Shown here one piece after another: positions 50,461-61,409 of a stretch of DNA of 64,000 nucleotides. The stretch is from NCBI RefSeq assembly GCF_028640845.1, contig NC_080546.1, forward strand, positions 35,347,520-35,411,519, written 5' to 3'. Source of the stretch: Ahaetulla prasina. Taxonomy: Eukaryota; Chordata; Lepidosauria; Squamata; Colubridae. Positions within the stretch are counted from its first letter, which is position 1, and each line of letters opens with the position of its first letter. The position numbers and the translations under genes are program-made. The notes under the pieces are model-generated. The model ran no database searches. It had not been told where the DNA came from and was given only the letters and a program-made list of their open reading frames with translations.

Positions 50461-53400
50461 ATCCACTCACCTGGATCACCTAATTTCTGCCATTTTCTGT
50501 GCTTCTGGTGTCCTGTCTGGTCAATGGCCCGTCCACTCACCTGATCATCTCATCTTCCCCTGCCATTGCATGTGGTAGCTCCTGTTGTCGCTGCCTCATC
50601 CACTCACCTGGATCACCTCATTACTGCCATTTTCTGTGCTTCTGGTGTCCTGTCTGGTCACTGGCCCGTCCACTCACCTAATCATCTCATCTCTTCTGTA
50701 TGCCGTGCATCTGCTGCCATCTCTGGTCACGGGCTCACCAACTCACCTGGATCAGCTCATCTTCCCCTGCCGTTGTATCCGGTGCCTTCTGTTGTCGCTG
50801 CCTCATCCACTCACCTGGATCACCTCATTATTTCCATTTTCTGTGCTTCTGGTGTCCTCGCAGGTCACTGGCTCCTCCATTTACCTGAATCAGCTCATCT
50901 TCCCCTGCCGTTGCATCTGGTGCCTCCTGTTGTCGCTGCCTCATCCACTCACCTGGATCGCCTCATTACTTCCATTTTCTGTGCTTCTGGTGTCCTCTTT
51001 GGTCACTGGCTTGCCCACTCACCTGATCATCTCATCTCTTCTGTATGCCGTGCATTGCTGCCATCTGTGGTCACGGGCTCACCAACTCACCTGGATCAGC
51101 TCATCTTCCCCTGCCGTTGTATCCTTTGCCTCCTGTAGTCGCTGCCTCATCCACTCACCTGGATCACCTCATTACTGCCATTTTCTGTGCTTCTGGTGTC
51201 CTGCCTGGTCACTGTCCCCTCCACTCACCTGATCATCTCGTCTCTTCTTTATGCCGTGCATTGCTGCCATCTCTGGTCACGGGCTTCCCCACTCACCTGG
51301 ATCAGCTCATCATCCCCTGCCGTTGTATCCTTTGCCTCCTGTTGTCGCTGCCTCATCCACTCACCTGGATCACCTCATTACTGCCATTTTCTGTGCTTCT
51401 GGTGTCCTGCCTGGTCACTGGCCCGTCCACTCACCTGATCATCTCATCTTCCCCTGCCATTGCATGTGGTAGCTCCTGTTGTCGCTGCCTCATCCACTCA
51501 CCTGGATCACCTCATTACTGCCATTTTCTGTGCTTCTGGTGTGCTGTCTGGTCACTGGCCCGTCCACTCACCTGATCATCTCATCTCTTCTGTATGCCGT
51601 GCATCTGCTGCCATCTCTGGTCACGGGCTCACCAACTCACCTGGATCAGCTCATCTTCCTCTACCGTTGTATCCGGTGCCTTCTGTTCTCGCTTCCTCAT
51701 CCACTCACCTGGATCACCTCATTATTTCCATTTTCTGTGCTTCTGGTGTCCTCGCAGGTCACTGGCTCCTCCATTTACCTGAATGAGCTCATCTTCCCCT
51801 GCCTTTGCATCCGGTGCCTCCTGTTGTCGCTGCCTCATCCACTCACCTGGATCACCTCATTACTTCCATTTTTGTGCTTCTGGTGTCCTCTGTAGTCACT
51901 GGCTCGTCCACTCACCTGATCATGTCATTTCTGCTGTATGCCGTGCATCTGCTGCCATCTCTGCTCACTGGTTCACCCACTCACTTGGATCAGCTCATCT
52001 TCCCCTGCCGTTGTATCCGGTGCCTCCTGTTGTCTCTGCCTCATCCACTCACCTGGATCACCTCATTACTTCCATTTTCTGTGCTTCTGGTGTCCTCTCT
52101 GGTCACTGGCTATTCCGCTTACCTGAACCAGCTCATCTTCCCCTGCCCGTGCATCTGGTTCCTCTTCTTCTCACTGCCTCATCCACTCACCTGGATCACC
52201 TCACTACTTCCATTTTCTGCGCTTCTGGTGTCTTCTCTGGTTACCGGCTCGTCCACTTACCTGAATCAGCTCATCTTCCTCTGCCATTGCGTCCGGTGCC
52301 TCCTGTTGTCGCTGCCTCATCCACTCACCTGGATCACCTCATTACTTCCATTTTCTGTGCTTCTGGTGTCCTCTCTGGTCACTGGCTTGCCCACTCACCT
52401 GATCATCTCATCTCTTCTGTATGCCGTGCATTGCTGCCATCTGTGGTCACGGGCTCACCAACTCACCTGGATCAGCTCATCTTCCCCTGCCGTTGTATCC
52501 GGTGCCTTCTGTTGTCGCTGCCTCATCCACTCACCTGGATCACCACACTACTTCCATTTTCTGCGCTTCTGGTGACCTCTCTGGTCACTGTCCCCTCCAC
52601 TCACCTGATCATCTCGTCTCTTCTTTATGCCGTGCATTGCTGCCATCTCTGGTCACGGGCTACCCCACTCACCTGGATCAGCTCATCATCCCCTGCCGTT
52701 GTATCCGGTGCCTCCTGTTGTCGCTGCCTCATCCACTCACCTGGATCACCTAATTTCTGCCATTTTCTGTGCTTCTGGTGTCCTGTCTGGTCACTGGCCC
52801 GTCCACTCACCTGATCATCTCATCTTCCCCTGCCATTGCATGTGGTAGCTCCTGTTGTCGCTGCCTCATCCACTCACCTGGATCACCTCATTACTGCCAT
52901 TTTCTGTGCTTCTGGTGTCCTCTCTGGTTACTGGCTTGCCCACTCATCTGATCATCTCATCTCTGCTGTATGCCGTGCATCGGCTGCCATCTCTGGCTTG
53001 TCTACTCACCCGGATCAGCTCATCTTCACCTGCCAGAGCATCTGGTGCCTCCTGTTGTCGCTGCATGATCTACTCACCTGGATCACCTCATTACTTCCAT
53101 TTTCTGTGCTTCTGGTGTCTTCTCTGGTCACCAGCTCATCCACTTACCTGAATCAGCTCATCTTCCTCTGCCCTTACATCTGGTAGCTCCTGTTGTCGCT
53201 GCCTCATCCACTCACCTGGATCACCTAATTTCTGCCATTTTCTGTACTTCTGGTGTCCTGTCTGGTCACTGGCCCGTCCACTCACCTGATCATCTCATCT
53301 TCCCCTGCCATTGCATGTGGTAGCTCCTGTTGTCGCTGCCTCATCCACTCACCTGGATAAACTCATTACTTCCATTTTCTGTGCTTCTGGTATCCTGCCT

Positions 53401-54340
53401 GGTCACTGGCCGTCCACTCACCTAATCATCTCATCTCTTCTGTATGCCGTGCATCTGCTGCCATCTCTGGTCACTGGCTCACACACTCACCTGGATCAGC
53501 TCATTATTTCCATTTTCTGTGCTTCTGGTGTCCTCGCAGGTCACTGGCTCCTCCATTTACCTGAATCAGCTCATCTTTCCCTGCCTTTGCATCCGGTGCC
53601 TCCTGTTGTCACTGCCTCATCCACTCACCTGGATCACCTCATTACTGCCATTTTCTGTGCTTCTGGTGTCCTGCCTGGTCACTGGCCCGTCCACTCACCT
53701 AATCATCTCATCTCGTCTGTATGCCGTGCATCTGCTGCCATCTCTGCTCAGTGGTTCACCCACTCACTTGGATCAGCTTATCTTCCCCTGCCGTTGTATC
53801 CGGTGCCTCCTGTTCTCGCTGCCTCATCCACTCACCTGGATCACCTCATTACTTCCATTTTCTGTGCTTCTGGGGTCCTCGCAGGTCACTGGCTATTCCA
53901 CTTACCTAACCAGTTCATCTTCCCCTGCCCGTGCATCTGGTTCCTCTTCTTCTCACTGCCTCATCCACTCACCTGGATCACCTCACTACTTCCATTTTCT
54001 GCGCTTCTGGTGACCTCTCTGGTCACTGTCCCCTCCACTCACCTGATCATCTCGTCTCTTCTTTATGCCGTGCATTGCTGCCATCTCTGGTCACGGGCTT
54101 CCCCACTCACCTGGATCAGCTCATCATCCCCTGCCGTTGTATCCGGTGCCTCCTGTTGTCGCTGCCTCATCCACTCACCTGGATCACCTCATTACTGCCA
54201 TTTTCTGTGCTTCTGGTGTCCTGCCTGGTCACTGGCCCGTCCACTCACCTGATCATCTCATCTTCCCCTGCCATTGCATGTGGTAGCTCCTGTTGTCGCT
54301 GCCTCATCCACTCACCTGGATCACCTCATTTCTGCCATTT

Positions 54341-55270
54341 TCTGTTCTTCTGGTGCCCTCTCGTCACTGCTTCATCCACTGACCTGGATCACCTCATCTC
54401 TGCCATCTGCGGGTGCATCTGTTCGAGCACTCACTACATCAGCTTTTCTCTGCCATGTTCCGATATGTATGGTGTCCCCTCCTGTCATTGGCTCATTCAC
54501 TTACCTGGATCAGCTTGTGTTCATCTGCCGTGCATCTGAGGCTGTGTCTGGTCACTGAGTCACCCAGTCACCTAGATCAGCTCATCTCTGCTGTCCATGT
54601 GCTTCTGGCACCTCCTTTAGTCACTGACTCCCCCACTCACCTCAATTAGCTTGCCTCTTCCATATTCCATACATCTGGAGCCATCTCTCTTCATTGGCTC
54701 AGCCACTCACCTCAATCCACTTTTCTCTGCCATCTGCCATGCATTTTGTGTCCTAGCTGATCACTGACTCATCCGTTCACCTGGATCAGCTTGTCACCAC
54801 TGTCTCCTGGTGTGTCTGCTGCCTCCTTGTCATTGCTGGCTTGCTCGCCCAGATAAAATAATTTCCAGTGATTCCCCCCTCTGGTCACTGGCTCATCCAC
54901 TCACCTGGATCAGCCGATCTCCACCATCTTCCTGTTCATGTAATGCCCGCTGCCATCTTTCTATTCGTGTAATGCCCATTCATCTTGGTCAGCTTGTCTC
55001 TGTTGTCTGCTGGTACATCTCAGGCTGCCTCTTGTCACTGGCTTGCCCACTCACCTGGATCACTTGTCTCTGCCATTGATCTGTGCGTCTGGCACCCTCT
55101 CTGTTCCCTGGCTTGCCCACTCACGTGGACCAGCTCATCTCTGCCATCTTCCAGTGTGTGGCATGTCCTCTCTGGTCACTGGCCTGCCCACTGATCTGGA
55201 TCAATTTGTCTCCATTGTCTGCCATTGCATCTGGCACCCACTCTGGATACTGACTTGATCACTCACCTGC
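54341..55270. repeat. Right edge of the tandem array: diverged ~69-bp monomers
   Basis: Monomers keep CACTGGCTTGCCCACTCACC and CTGGATCA motifs but lose the A-B-C order and vary in length (~67-72 bp). The last one reads GATCACTCACCTGCTTCACC at ~55,258-55,277. This mirrors the left edge and supports outward decay from a homogenised core. Confidence 0.88.
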
Positions 55271-55575
55271 TTCACCAATAAGCCCTTCCGCCCTTCTCTT
55301 TTCTCTCCTTTCTGGCTCTGTACTGTATTCTCCCACCTCTTACTCTCTTCTTGCCTCCTCTTCTGCTTACTTTGCCTTATTCCCTGTTGGTCTCTGCTGT
55401 CTCCTTCACCAAAATACATTGCTCCAGGAATGGGTCCTCCTTCCTAGTTGTCTCAGTGAGCTGCATTTGGACATTTTTCTAGTGGTGAGCATTACCTCCT
55501 TTGTGCTGTGGCCCAAAGTAACATATGTCAATCTCAGCTCGGCTGGGATGTATGGGTCTTCCTCTGGGAACTTAC
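55271..55575. other. Pyrimidine-rich array flank
   Basis: The plus strand is a C/T-rich stretch (55,280-55,400). On the minus strand it is purine-rich and ends in GAAGCAG|GTGAGTG at the first array monomer, the same donor-like motif as within the array. No gene is supported. Confidence 0.4.
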
Positions 55576-55681
55576 CATGTCCAGGGGTCTCTGAGGTTGG
55601 TGGCCATTCTCTGATTCTGGCTGCTGTGATGAATGTTCACTGGCCTCTACGGCATGTTCTCCCAAGGACGTCTCCCTTTTC
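55576..55681 (-). other. Exon-like segment with consensus-like splice borders (speculative)
   Basis: On the minus strand TTTGTTTCTCAAGGTCAG precedes the segment (3' splice-site-like) and GTAAGTTCCC follows it (5' splice-site-like). The 106-bp interior is open in the frame beginning after one base (KRETSLGEH ... RPLDM, 35 codons, rich in Glu, Gln and Ser). I do not recognise the peptide. Phase does not join cleanly with the other exon-like segment at 55,933-55,997, so at least one is wrong or another exon lies between. Confidence 0.22.
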
Positions 55682-55932
55682 CTGACCTTGAGAAACAAAC
55701 TTGGGCTCAAATACCCCTGGTCATATTCCATCCCAATGTGCTTAGAGGCCACAACCAATTCATACAGCCCTCTTCCTCATTGCTGTTCTCCTCTTCCTCT
55801 TTCAGGGATAGAGAGGACTGTGATTGGGTCACTGCACCCCTCCTCACCAAGCAGGGTTCAGCCCACCATGTGGAATCTGAGCCTCAGCTCCCTCTCTTGA
55901 ACCTGATGCCATGACGGGGTGGCTGGACTTAC

Positions 55933-55997
55933 CTGCCCGAACAGCATCCTGTCTTTCAACCTCATAGGCTCATTTGCTACAGTTGTCTGGAGTCTGT
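55933..55997 (-). other. Short exon-like segment with consensus-like splice borders (speculative)
   Basis: On the minus strand TTTTTAATTGCTTTAG (3' splice-site-like) is followed by 65 bp and then CAG|GTAAGT (5' splice-site consensus). One frame is open (…ANEPMRLKDRMLFGQ). No family recognised. Such pairs occur by chance, so this is only a candidate. Confidence 0.2.
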
Positions 55998-57532
55998 CTA
56001 AAGCAATTAAAAACCCATGATAAAATGATGTGAAATAAGTGTAATGTGTAGAATGGCACTCAATAGTAATATTGAAAGTTCTAACTAGCATCAGCCAACT
56101 CTTAGGCATCTAGGATCTTACGTTAATTTTTTTTCAAACTCAAAAATTGCAACCATGAACATATTTTAACATACATAACATGTATTTGCATGCAAAGCCA
56201 TGATAAAGTCACACCTAGTTCCAGAAAATTGGTGTAATTGGACTATCTTGACATGCCATAGATGAAATGGGTTCTATTTCTAGTACTCCTATATCCAGCA
56301 ACCGTGAGGCTACTTTAAAATTTTATTTTGTATATATATGTTCATGTTCATCTAGAATGCTATTGAGTGATATTTTCTACTCGCATCCAGCTTCACATTT
56401 CAGTTTGGCCACAGATGATATGGAAGAATAATGAGACACGAAATTGTAGCTTGCAATCCTTTGGGGTAAACGTAACTTTACAGAAGGGCAACCCAAAGAC
56501 AGCCTGGCCCAAAAGGAGACATTTCATTGCTGACATATCAAGATTGTCTTGTATCTACTGACAATGGCAGGGCAAGATTAAAGAGCAATAGATTTCTGTA
56601 TCTGCATTAGTCATTAGTGTCACTGTACTGTAAACTTCTTGGGCAGCAAGTAATATGGAAAACAGAAAAAAATGCTCTAATTTGACTTTTCTCATCTGGT
56701 AGATGTTTTGGACTACAGGTTTTGTAGCCTCAGCAAATTCCGAAAAAGAAAAGGCTAATTCATCATCATTCTAAACCACAAGTTAACAATGGTTCTTTGA
56801 ATAAATCACATAAACCTGAAAGTACTATTTACCTGTGTGAAGTTTATTCTGCAGTTGAAATTTATATATGCTGTTTGGTTTTCTCTAAGGACAGATGCTG
56901 CCTCATGCAGAATTATGCTTACAGTATTTTAATTTAAAAACAGAACAGCTGTAGAGTTCTAGGAAACTCAAACGAGTGCAATTATTTTAGAAATTCTGGG
57001 TGTAATTATTTTAGAAATTGCACTGGCTTAATAGAAGTATTGTTTCTGTAATTTGCATTTTTTTTTCTTTTCTTTTTGTGGCTAAGATAACTTAGGATTT
57101 GTAAAATAACTGACTTCAATTGTTCAACTTCAGGATTCTGCCAAGAAGAATTTTCCATCACCTTTGCTGAGATTCTATTATTATTTGGGACTCTATTTCC
57201 ATATAAATAGTTCTATTATTTATGTAATCCTATCTACTTTGGCTTTGATTAAATTATAATGCTAGGTTACAAAATCAAATTATTCACAGATCCTTTGGCT
57301 GATGAAAACTGAAATAAAACTAAGCAGTCTTCTTACTTACAGGATAGACATACTTTTGACTTTTAACAGCTGACATTCATCCTTTCAAAACATGAGGGAT
57401 TAGACATCACTTGCTTGTTCCTTTTCTTTAGAGAGGTTTGGGAATGTATAAATTGAAGAGTCTTGGAAGAAATGTAAATTCATAAGCATTGTATAGAGAG
57501 AGAACCAAGTTCCAAAAATTCTTCCACACTAC
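55998..57532. other. Unique AT-rich DNA, nothing recognised
   Basis: Short frames only, no family features. A T-rich tract lies at 57,058-57,080. No RNA gene, promoter or known repeat recognised. Confidence 0.55.
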
Positions 57533-57540
57533 CTTCTGTC

Positions 57541-57920
57541 CAGGGGTTGGATTCAGCCAGTTCGGACTGTTTTGGGCAAACCGGATGCTAATTTTACATC
57601 TGGTTCACCAAACCGGTAGTTGCAAGGACTGACTGGCCCCACCCCGCCCATTCCACCCCTCTTAGGAGTCTCCATGCGGCCAATTTTGGATGCGAGGTAA
57701 GTGCAGGGCCTGTACAGAGGCTCTGGAAGTCCGAAAATGGGCCCATTTCTGGCCTCCAGAGAGCCTTCAGAGTCCAGGGGAGGCTGTTTTTGCCCTCCTG
57801 GAGGCTCAAGGAAAGCTTCCAGAGCCTGGGGAGGGTGAAAATGCCACCACCACCCCGCCCATGGTGCATGAGGCCACGTAGGCCACGCCCACCCAGCAAC
57901 CGGGCAGAGAACTGGCCCTG
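57541..57920. mobile_element. hAT-like MITE, 380 bp
   Basis: The left end is CAGGGGTTGGATTCAGCCAG; the right end is ...GAACTGGCCCTG. The 8-bp duplication CTTCTGTC is exact (57,533-57,540 and 57,921-57,928). The inverted repeat match is weak beyond CAGGG/CCCTG and the shared CCAGTTC/GAACTGG, but the target duplication is strong evidence. The interior is GC-rich with CCCGCCCAT-like motifs at both sides. Confidence 0.8.
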
Positions 57921-57928
57921 CTTCTGTC

Positions 57929-58490
57929 CCCTAGACACAGTGACCTTTCCAGCAATATATTTTACCATTTTTACACTTATTTTCTCTAGTCTGATATGTG
58001 CTCTCCCATTCTATTCAGAAACAATTGAATCAATGAAGGAAATTTGCTTTGGTTTAAATTTTGGATCAGGAAGAATATATAAAGCTGTGCTTCAGATCAC
58101 GAATTACTAAAACTCAAAGATTGTAAGCTGTAAAGAATACCTATCCACCAAGGCAGCTGAAAGTAAGGTAGGTTTCTTGAACAAAATCTTCTAGAACTGT
58201 TAGAGTTGACAGTTAGAGTCAACATATTTGAAGGATGCCACATTGGGAAGAATGATGCAAACTGTATTAACCTGAATGTTCTGAGGACAATTTCATGAGG
58301 CCACTCATCTATCAAGAGTTTTGCACAAGAAATACTTTTGAGCTGAATGTTTTACATAAAAACAGTATTTCTTGAATGTCAGCTTCAAACAGTGTGAAGT
58401 CAAAATGTTATCTCAGTACAGTCAACCATTGGAAATTCCATTATTTACGCTGGCTGCAACTGGGTTATACATGAGTACCACTTTTGTAGG
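57929..58490. other. Unique sequence, nothing recognised
   Basis: AT-rich DNA between two hAT elements. Only short frames. Confidence 0.5.
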
Positions 58491-58498
58491 AAAGGTAG

Positions 58499-58990
58499 CA
58501 GGGGTGAAATCTAAAAATTTTCCCTACTGGTTCTGTGGGCGTGGCTTAATTGGTGGGTGTGGCTTGGTGGTCAGGTGACTGAATGGGCATGGTCAATAAT
58601 AATAAATAATAAAAATAATAAAGTATACAAAACTTGGGAGGCACCGGTCTATCTTCTTTAAAAATAGAGGCCCCGGTCTACCAATTGCGTTTTACTGAGA
58701 GGCACCAGTCTACCAAGTGCCTTTTTTTGGCAGGCACCAAAAAAGGCAGTCTACCTTCTTTAAAAATTGAGGCACCGGTCTACTTGTTGCCTACAGTGCT
58801 GATCAGCTGTAGTCATTTAAGGCCGTTTGCAGCTATATCACCACTGAGCACTTCAGGGACAGAGAAGAGAAACAGCAAGGTGTGGGCAGTGGTGGGGGGC
58901 AGGGATTTTTGCTACCGGTTCTCTGAACTACCTGCCCCCATCGCTACCGGATCATGCGATCCGGTCCAAACCGGGAGCATTTCACCCCTG
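58499..58990. mobile_element. hAT MITE, 492 bp
   Basis: Ends are CAGGGGTGAAATCTAAAA and ...GAGCATTTCACCCCTG, flanked by exact duplications AAAGGTAG (58,491-58,498 and 58,991-58,998). It contains GGGCGTGGC-type subterminal repeats, an AAT-rich patch (58,595-58,621) and three spaced GAGGCACCGGTCTAC-like repeats (~58,637-58,785). No transposase. Confidence 0.95.
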
Positions 58991-58998
58991 AAAGGTAG

Positions 58999-59407
58999 GT
59001 TATAAATCTAAACAGTATATAAGATTCAGGTGTTCCTAGGTAAGTGCAGTGAACTTGTCCATGCCTACTGTTGAGTCGATACATTTTTAACATACTAATA
59101 CAATCCAATCCAATTGGAAGTATATAAGACGTTTCAACTGCCCAATAATTTACTAAATGGCTGAAAACATCCAAAAATTTAGGGAAATATTTTTTCATAA
59201 ATATCAGTTAAATATAAAATAGCACCAGTTTTTTTAAATTTAGGCTCCCACTTTTGATATTTCAAATTTCTTTTGATTGTTTAATAAAACAATTGTTCCA
59301 AGCCCAAATAAAATAGATACATTTATAACATTATAATAATAGAATAATTATAATATTAATACAACACAACACAACACAATATAACATTTCAAACAGACAA
59401 GCACCTG
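58999..59407. other. AT-rich sequence with short (ACAAC)n run
   Basis: Nothing gene-like. A run of ACAAC units at ~59,361-59,380 sits just before the LINE relic. Confidence 0.5.
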
Positions 59408-59880
59408 CCACGCAACATACCAGACTTACCGGTAATAATTTTCAGTAAGAAAGACAAAAATATCATAACAGACATGACAGTACCTGGAGACAGCAAAATA
59501 GAAGAGAAAGAACTGGAGAAAATTACAAAATACAAAGATCTGCAAACAGAATGACAGTAGTAAAAAAAAATGAGAGTATCAATAGTGATAGGCACCTTGG
59601 GTTCAATTCCAAGGTGTCTGGAGCATCACTTGAACACCATCGACACTGATAGAATCACAACCAGTCATTTGCAAAAGGCAGCTTTACTTGGAAGAATTTA
59701 CTTCACAGGTGTCAAACTCAATCATGTTATATGACATATTGTGACTTTTTTGCCCTTGCAGAGCCGGGATGGCCATGGCTTGTGTGTGATGCATCCAGCT
59801 TGTGGGCCGCCAGTTTGGCACCCCTGGTTTACACTCTGCAGCAATACCATTAACATCATCAAACAACATCTGCCTAGCCC
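59408..59880 (+). pseudogene. C-terminal relic of a LINE ORF2, split by a MITE
   Basis: One plus frame reads a conserved C-terminal region seen in a broad group of animal non-LTR retrotransposon polyproteins: ITDMTVPGDSKIEEKELEKI then KYKDLQ (59,446-59,548), stops near 59,551, then IVIGTLGSIPRCLEHHLN (~59,580) and TSHLQKAALLG (to ~59,693). Frame continuity across the stops shows a point-mutated relic. The hAT MITE at 59,704-59,826 interrupts it, and the frame resumes as FTLCSNTIN-like sequence after it. Exact LINE clade not determined. Confidence 0.65.
59704..59826. mobile_element. hAT MITE, 123 bp, old copy
   Basis: The ends read CACAGGTGTCAAACTCAA and ...AGTTTGGCACCCCTG, the same family as the element at 10,117 with two changes in the left terminus. 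The flanks ATTTACTT and GTTTACAC match at five of eight positions, consistent with a decayed 8-bp target duplication. Confidence 0.75.
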
Positions 59881-59884
59881 AGGT

Positions 59885-61260
59885 CCTTGGAAATTATTCA
59901 ATAGGTGAATAAAAATGCCAAATGCATTCTAAACATCTGTCTGACTGTGCCACCTGACTCCCAGTGACTCTGGGTGGTTTCAGTAACAGTTATCAGTTCC
60001 AACTTTTAGACTGATCTCTCTCACATACATACACCAATCTACCCAGAGACCCGTTTGCTTCCTAATAATATTGTAGCTAACTTACTCTGGTGGATGAGGT
60101 TTGTGTACTCTGGTAGGAGAGGAAGGGGGCTGACCTGACCCCTTATAGCAGCATCCAATCTTTTATTTCCAAAAAGCAGCAGCATAGGAAGGGGAGTCCC
60201 GCTCATATTCCTGGGTGTGTTGTGCCCAGGTTTTGCCCACAAGACATTTGATCTCTTCAAAAGTTTCAGGAGAAAGAGGGCTATATGGCACAGGCAACCT
60301 GGGTGCCAAAAACAGATACTTGGCCATGAGAAGTTTTTGTTCAATCAATAGCAAGTTCCACTTTTGAATACCTCTTTCCACACTCCTGCCAATAGCCTCT
60401 CATGAACTGGTCTACAAAATCCTGCCAAGAGGAAAGAAAAGGGAAAGCATAGCCTTGTCCTTGTTCATAAACGTTGCTAAGCAACAACTTGACAGATCAC
60501 AAGCATTGTGAACAGCATAAAAGGCAAAAGGGCAGGGCAAGTTAAAGGGCTAGTCATATTTTGCCTGTTAGCTTAAGAGTAAGTCCCACCATGTTAAATA
60601 GAGCTTCAAGATTTAATCAGTGTACTCTAGAAAAGTTCTATTTTACCCTAACTTTTCATGTTAGTATACATGGCACTGTTAGTACATGTGGAGCTGTCTG
60701 TGTTCCATTTCCTTTTATGTGCTAACCTAGTTCATACATTGCATCAAACTACACTTGAATTGTTTGTTGAATGAACCACAAGTAGCTGAATTCATATAGT
60801 TCTTGAAGATGTATAAATGTGCAATTTCTTGATCCATAGATCATATACATTCAAAACCCAATAAACAACATTATGAACAAAATTATCTTACTACAAAAGG
60901 AAAAAATGAGGATCAAACATGATAATTTATACATCCAAATGGCCATACACTGTAACAGTAAGGGCAGAAAAACATCAGTACTTCTCTGCCATAATTGTGG
61001 CTGTGATGTGCTTCTTTAAGATGACTCATCCTTTCACATACCTGGAGAGTACTTGACTTGTTCAGAAGCTTTTCAAAAATAAATCCTTTATATGTACTTG
61101 AGCTTGGCACCTTCAGGCAAAATCTGATGACTGGAATGACATCTTGCAAAAATCATTTGTAATGCATTTGATCCACTGGATGCCAAGGAAGTGGAGAACT
61201 TCTGCAACACTTTGGCAGAAGAGGTTGTAGAAAAAATGCTTTTAAAAGTAAAAAAAAAAT
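59885..61260. other. Unique DNA with a possible minus-strand coding relic at ~60,160-60,440
   Basis: On the minus strand, frames around 60,440-60,163 read protein-like sequence (RILDQFMRGYWQEC-like, then KYLFLAPRLPVPYSPLSPET and HTQEYERDSPSYAAAFWK) with a frame change near 60,370 and a stop at ~60,165. I do not recognise the family. It may be a transposon-derived or gene-derived relic. The rest shows nothing gene-like. Confidence 0.3.
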
Positions 61261-61350
61261 TGGCCACACCCACCCAGTCACAATACTCCCACCCACCCAC
61301 CAAGCCATGCCCACAGAACTGGTAGTAACGAATTTTACATTTCACCCCTG
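61261..61350 (-). mobile_element. hAT MITE end fragment (one terminus only)
   Basis: The right terminus reads ...TTTTACATTTCACCCCTG, the same family as 58,499-58,990, here in opposite orientation with CCACACCCACCC/CCATGCCCAC repeats inside. No partner terminus or target duplication upstream, so the copy is truncated. Confidence 0.75.
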
Positions 61351-61409
61351 GTCCAGACTATTCTTTCACTAGCCCAAATGTGTTAGATTACAATTTTAAT
61401 ACTCCAGAG

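Larger units (their letters stand above)
11331..54340. repeat. Core of the tandem array: 207-bp higher-order unit of three ~69-bp monomers
   Basis: Three monomer types alternate in order. Type A (69 bp) carries CCTGATCATCTCATCTCTGC and GTATGCCGTGCATCTGCTGC. Type B (68 bp) carries GATCAGCTCATCTTCCCCTG and ATCCGGTGCCTCC. Type C (70 bp) carries TGTTGTCGCTGCCTCATCCA and CCATTTTCTGTGCTTCTGG. All share CACTCACCTG followed by GATCA, so they descend from one monomer. Units are very similar over ~43 kb and contain no transposons. Because 207 is a multiple of three and the plus strand is poor in stops, frames of up to ~550 codons appear in all three plus frames (e.g. 12681-14339), changing register at each indel. 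They have no plausible protein signature and I treat them as artefacts. Some A units are missing or shortened. Confidence 0.95.

Noticed and set aside
12470..52810. Minus-strand frames of 60-86 codons in the array (EDELIQVSG-type peptides)
   Set aside because: The donor-like motif falls in different frames in B and C monomers, and type A monomers bring stops, so there is no conserved coding frame.
9988..55270. CRISPR array
   Set aside because: The regular units abut with no unique spacers, the monomers are ~69 bp, and the surroundings are vertebrate. It is a satellite.
55419..55914. Plus-strand frames right of the array
   Set aside because: Short, overlapping, without recognisable domains; the splice-like signals here point to the minus strand.
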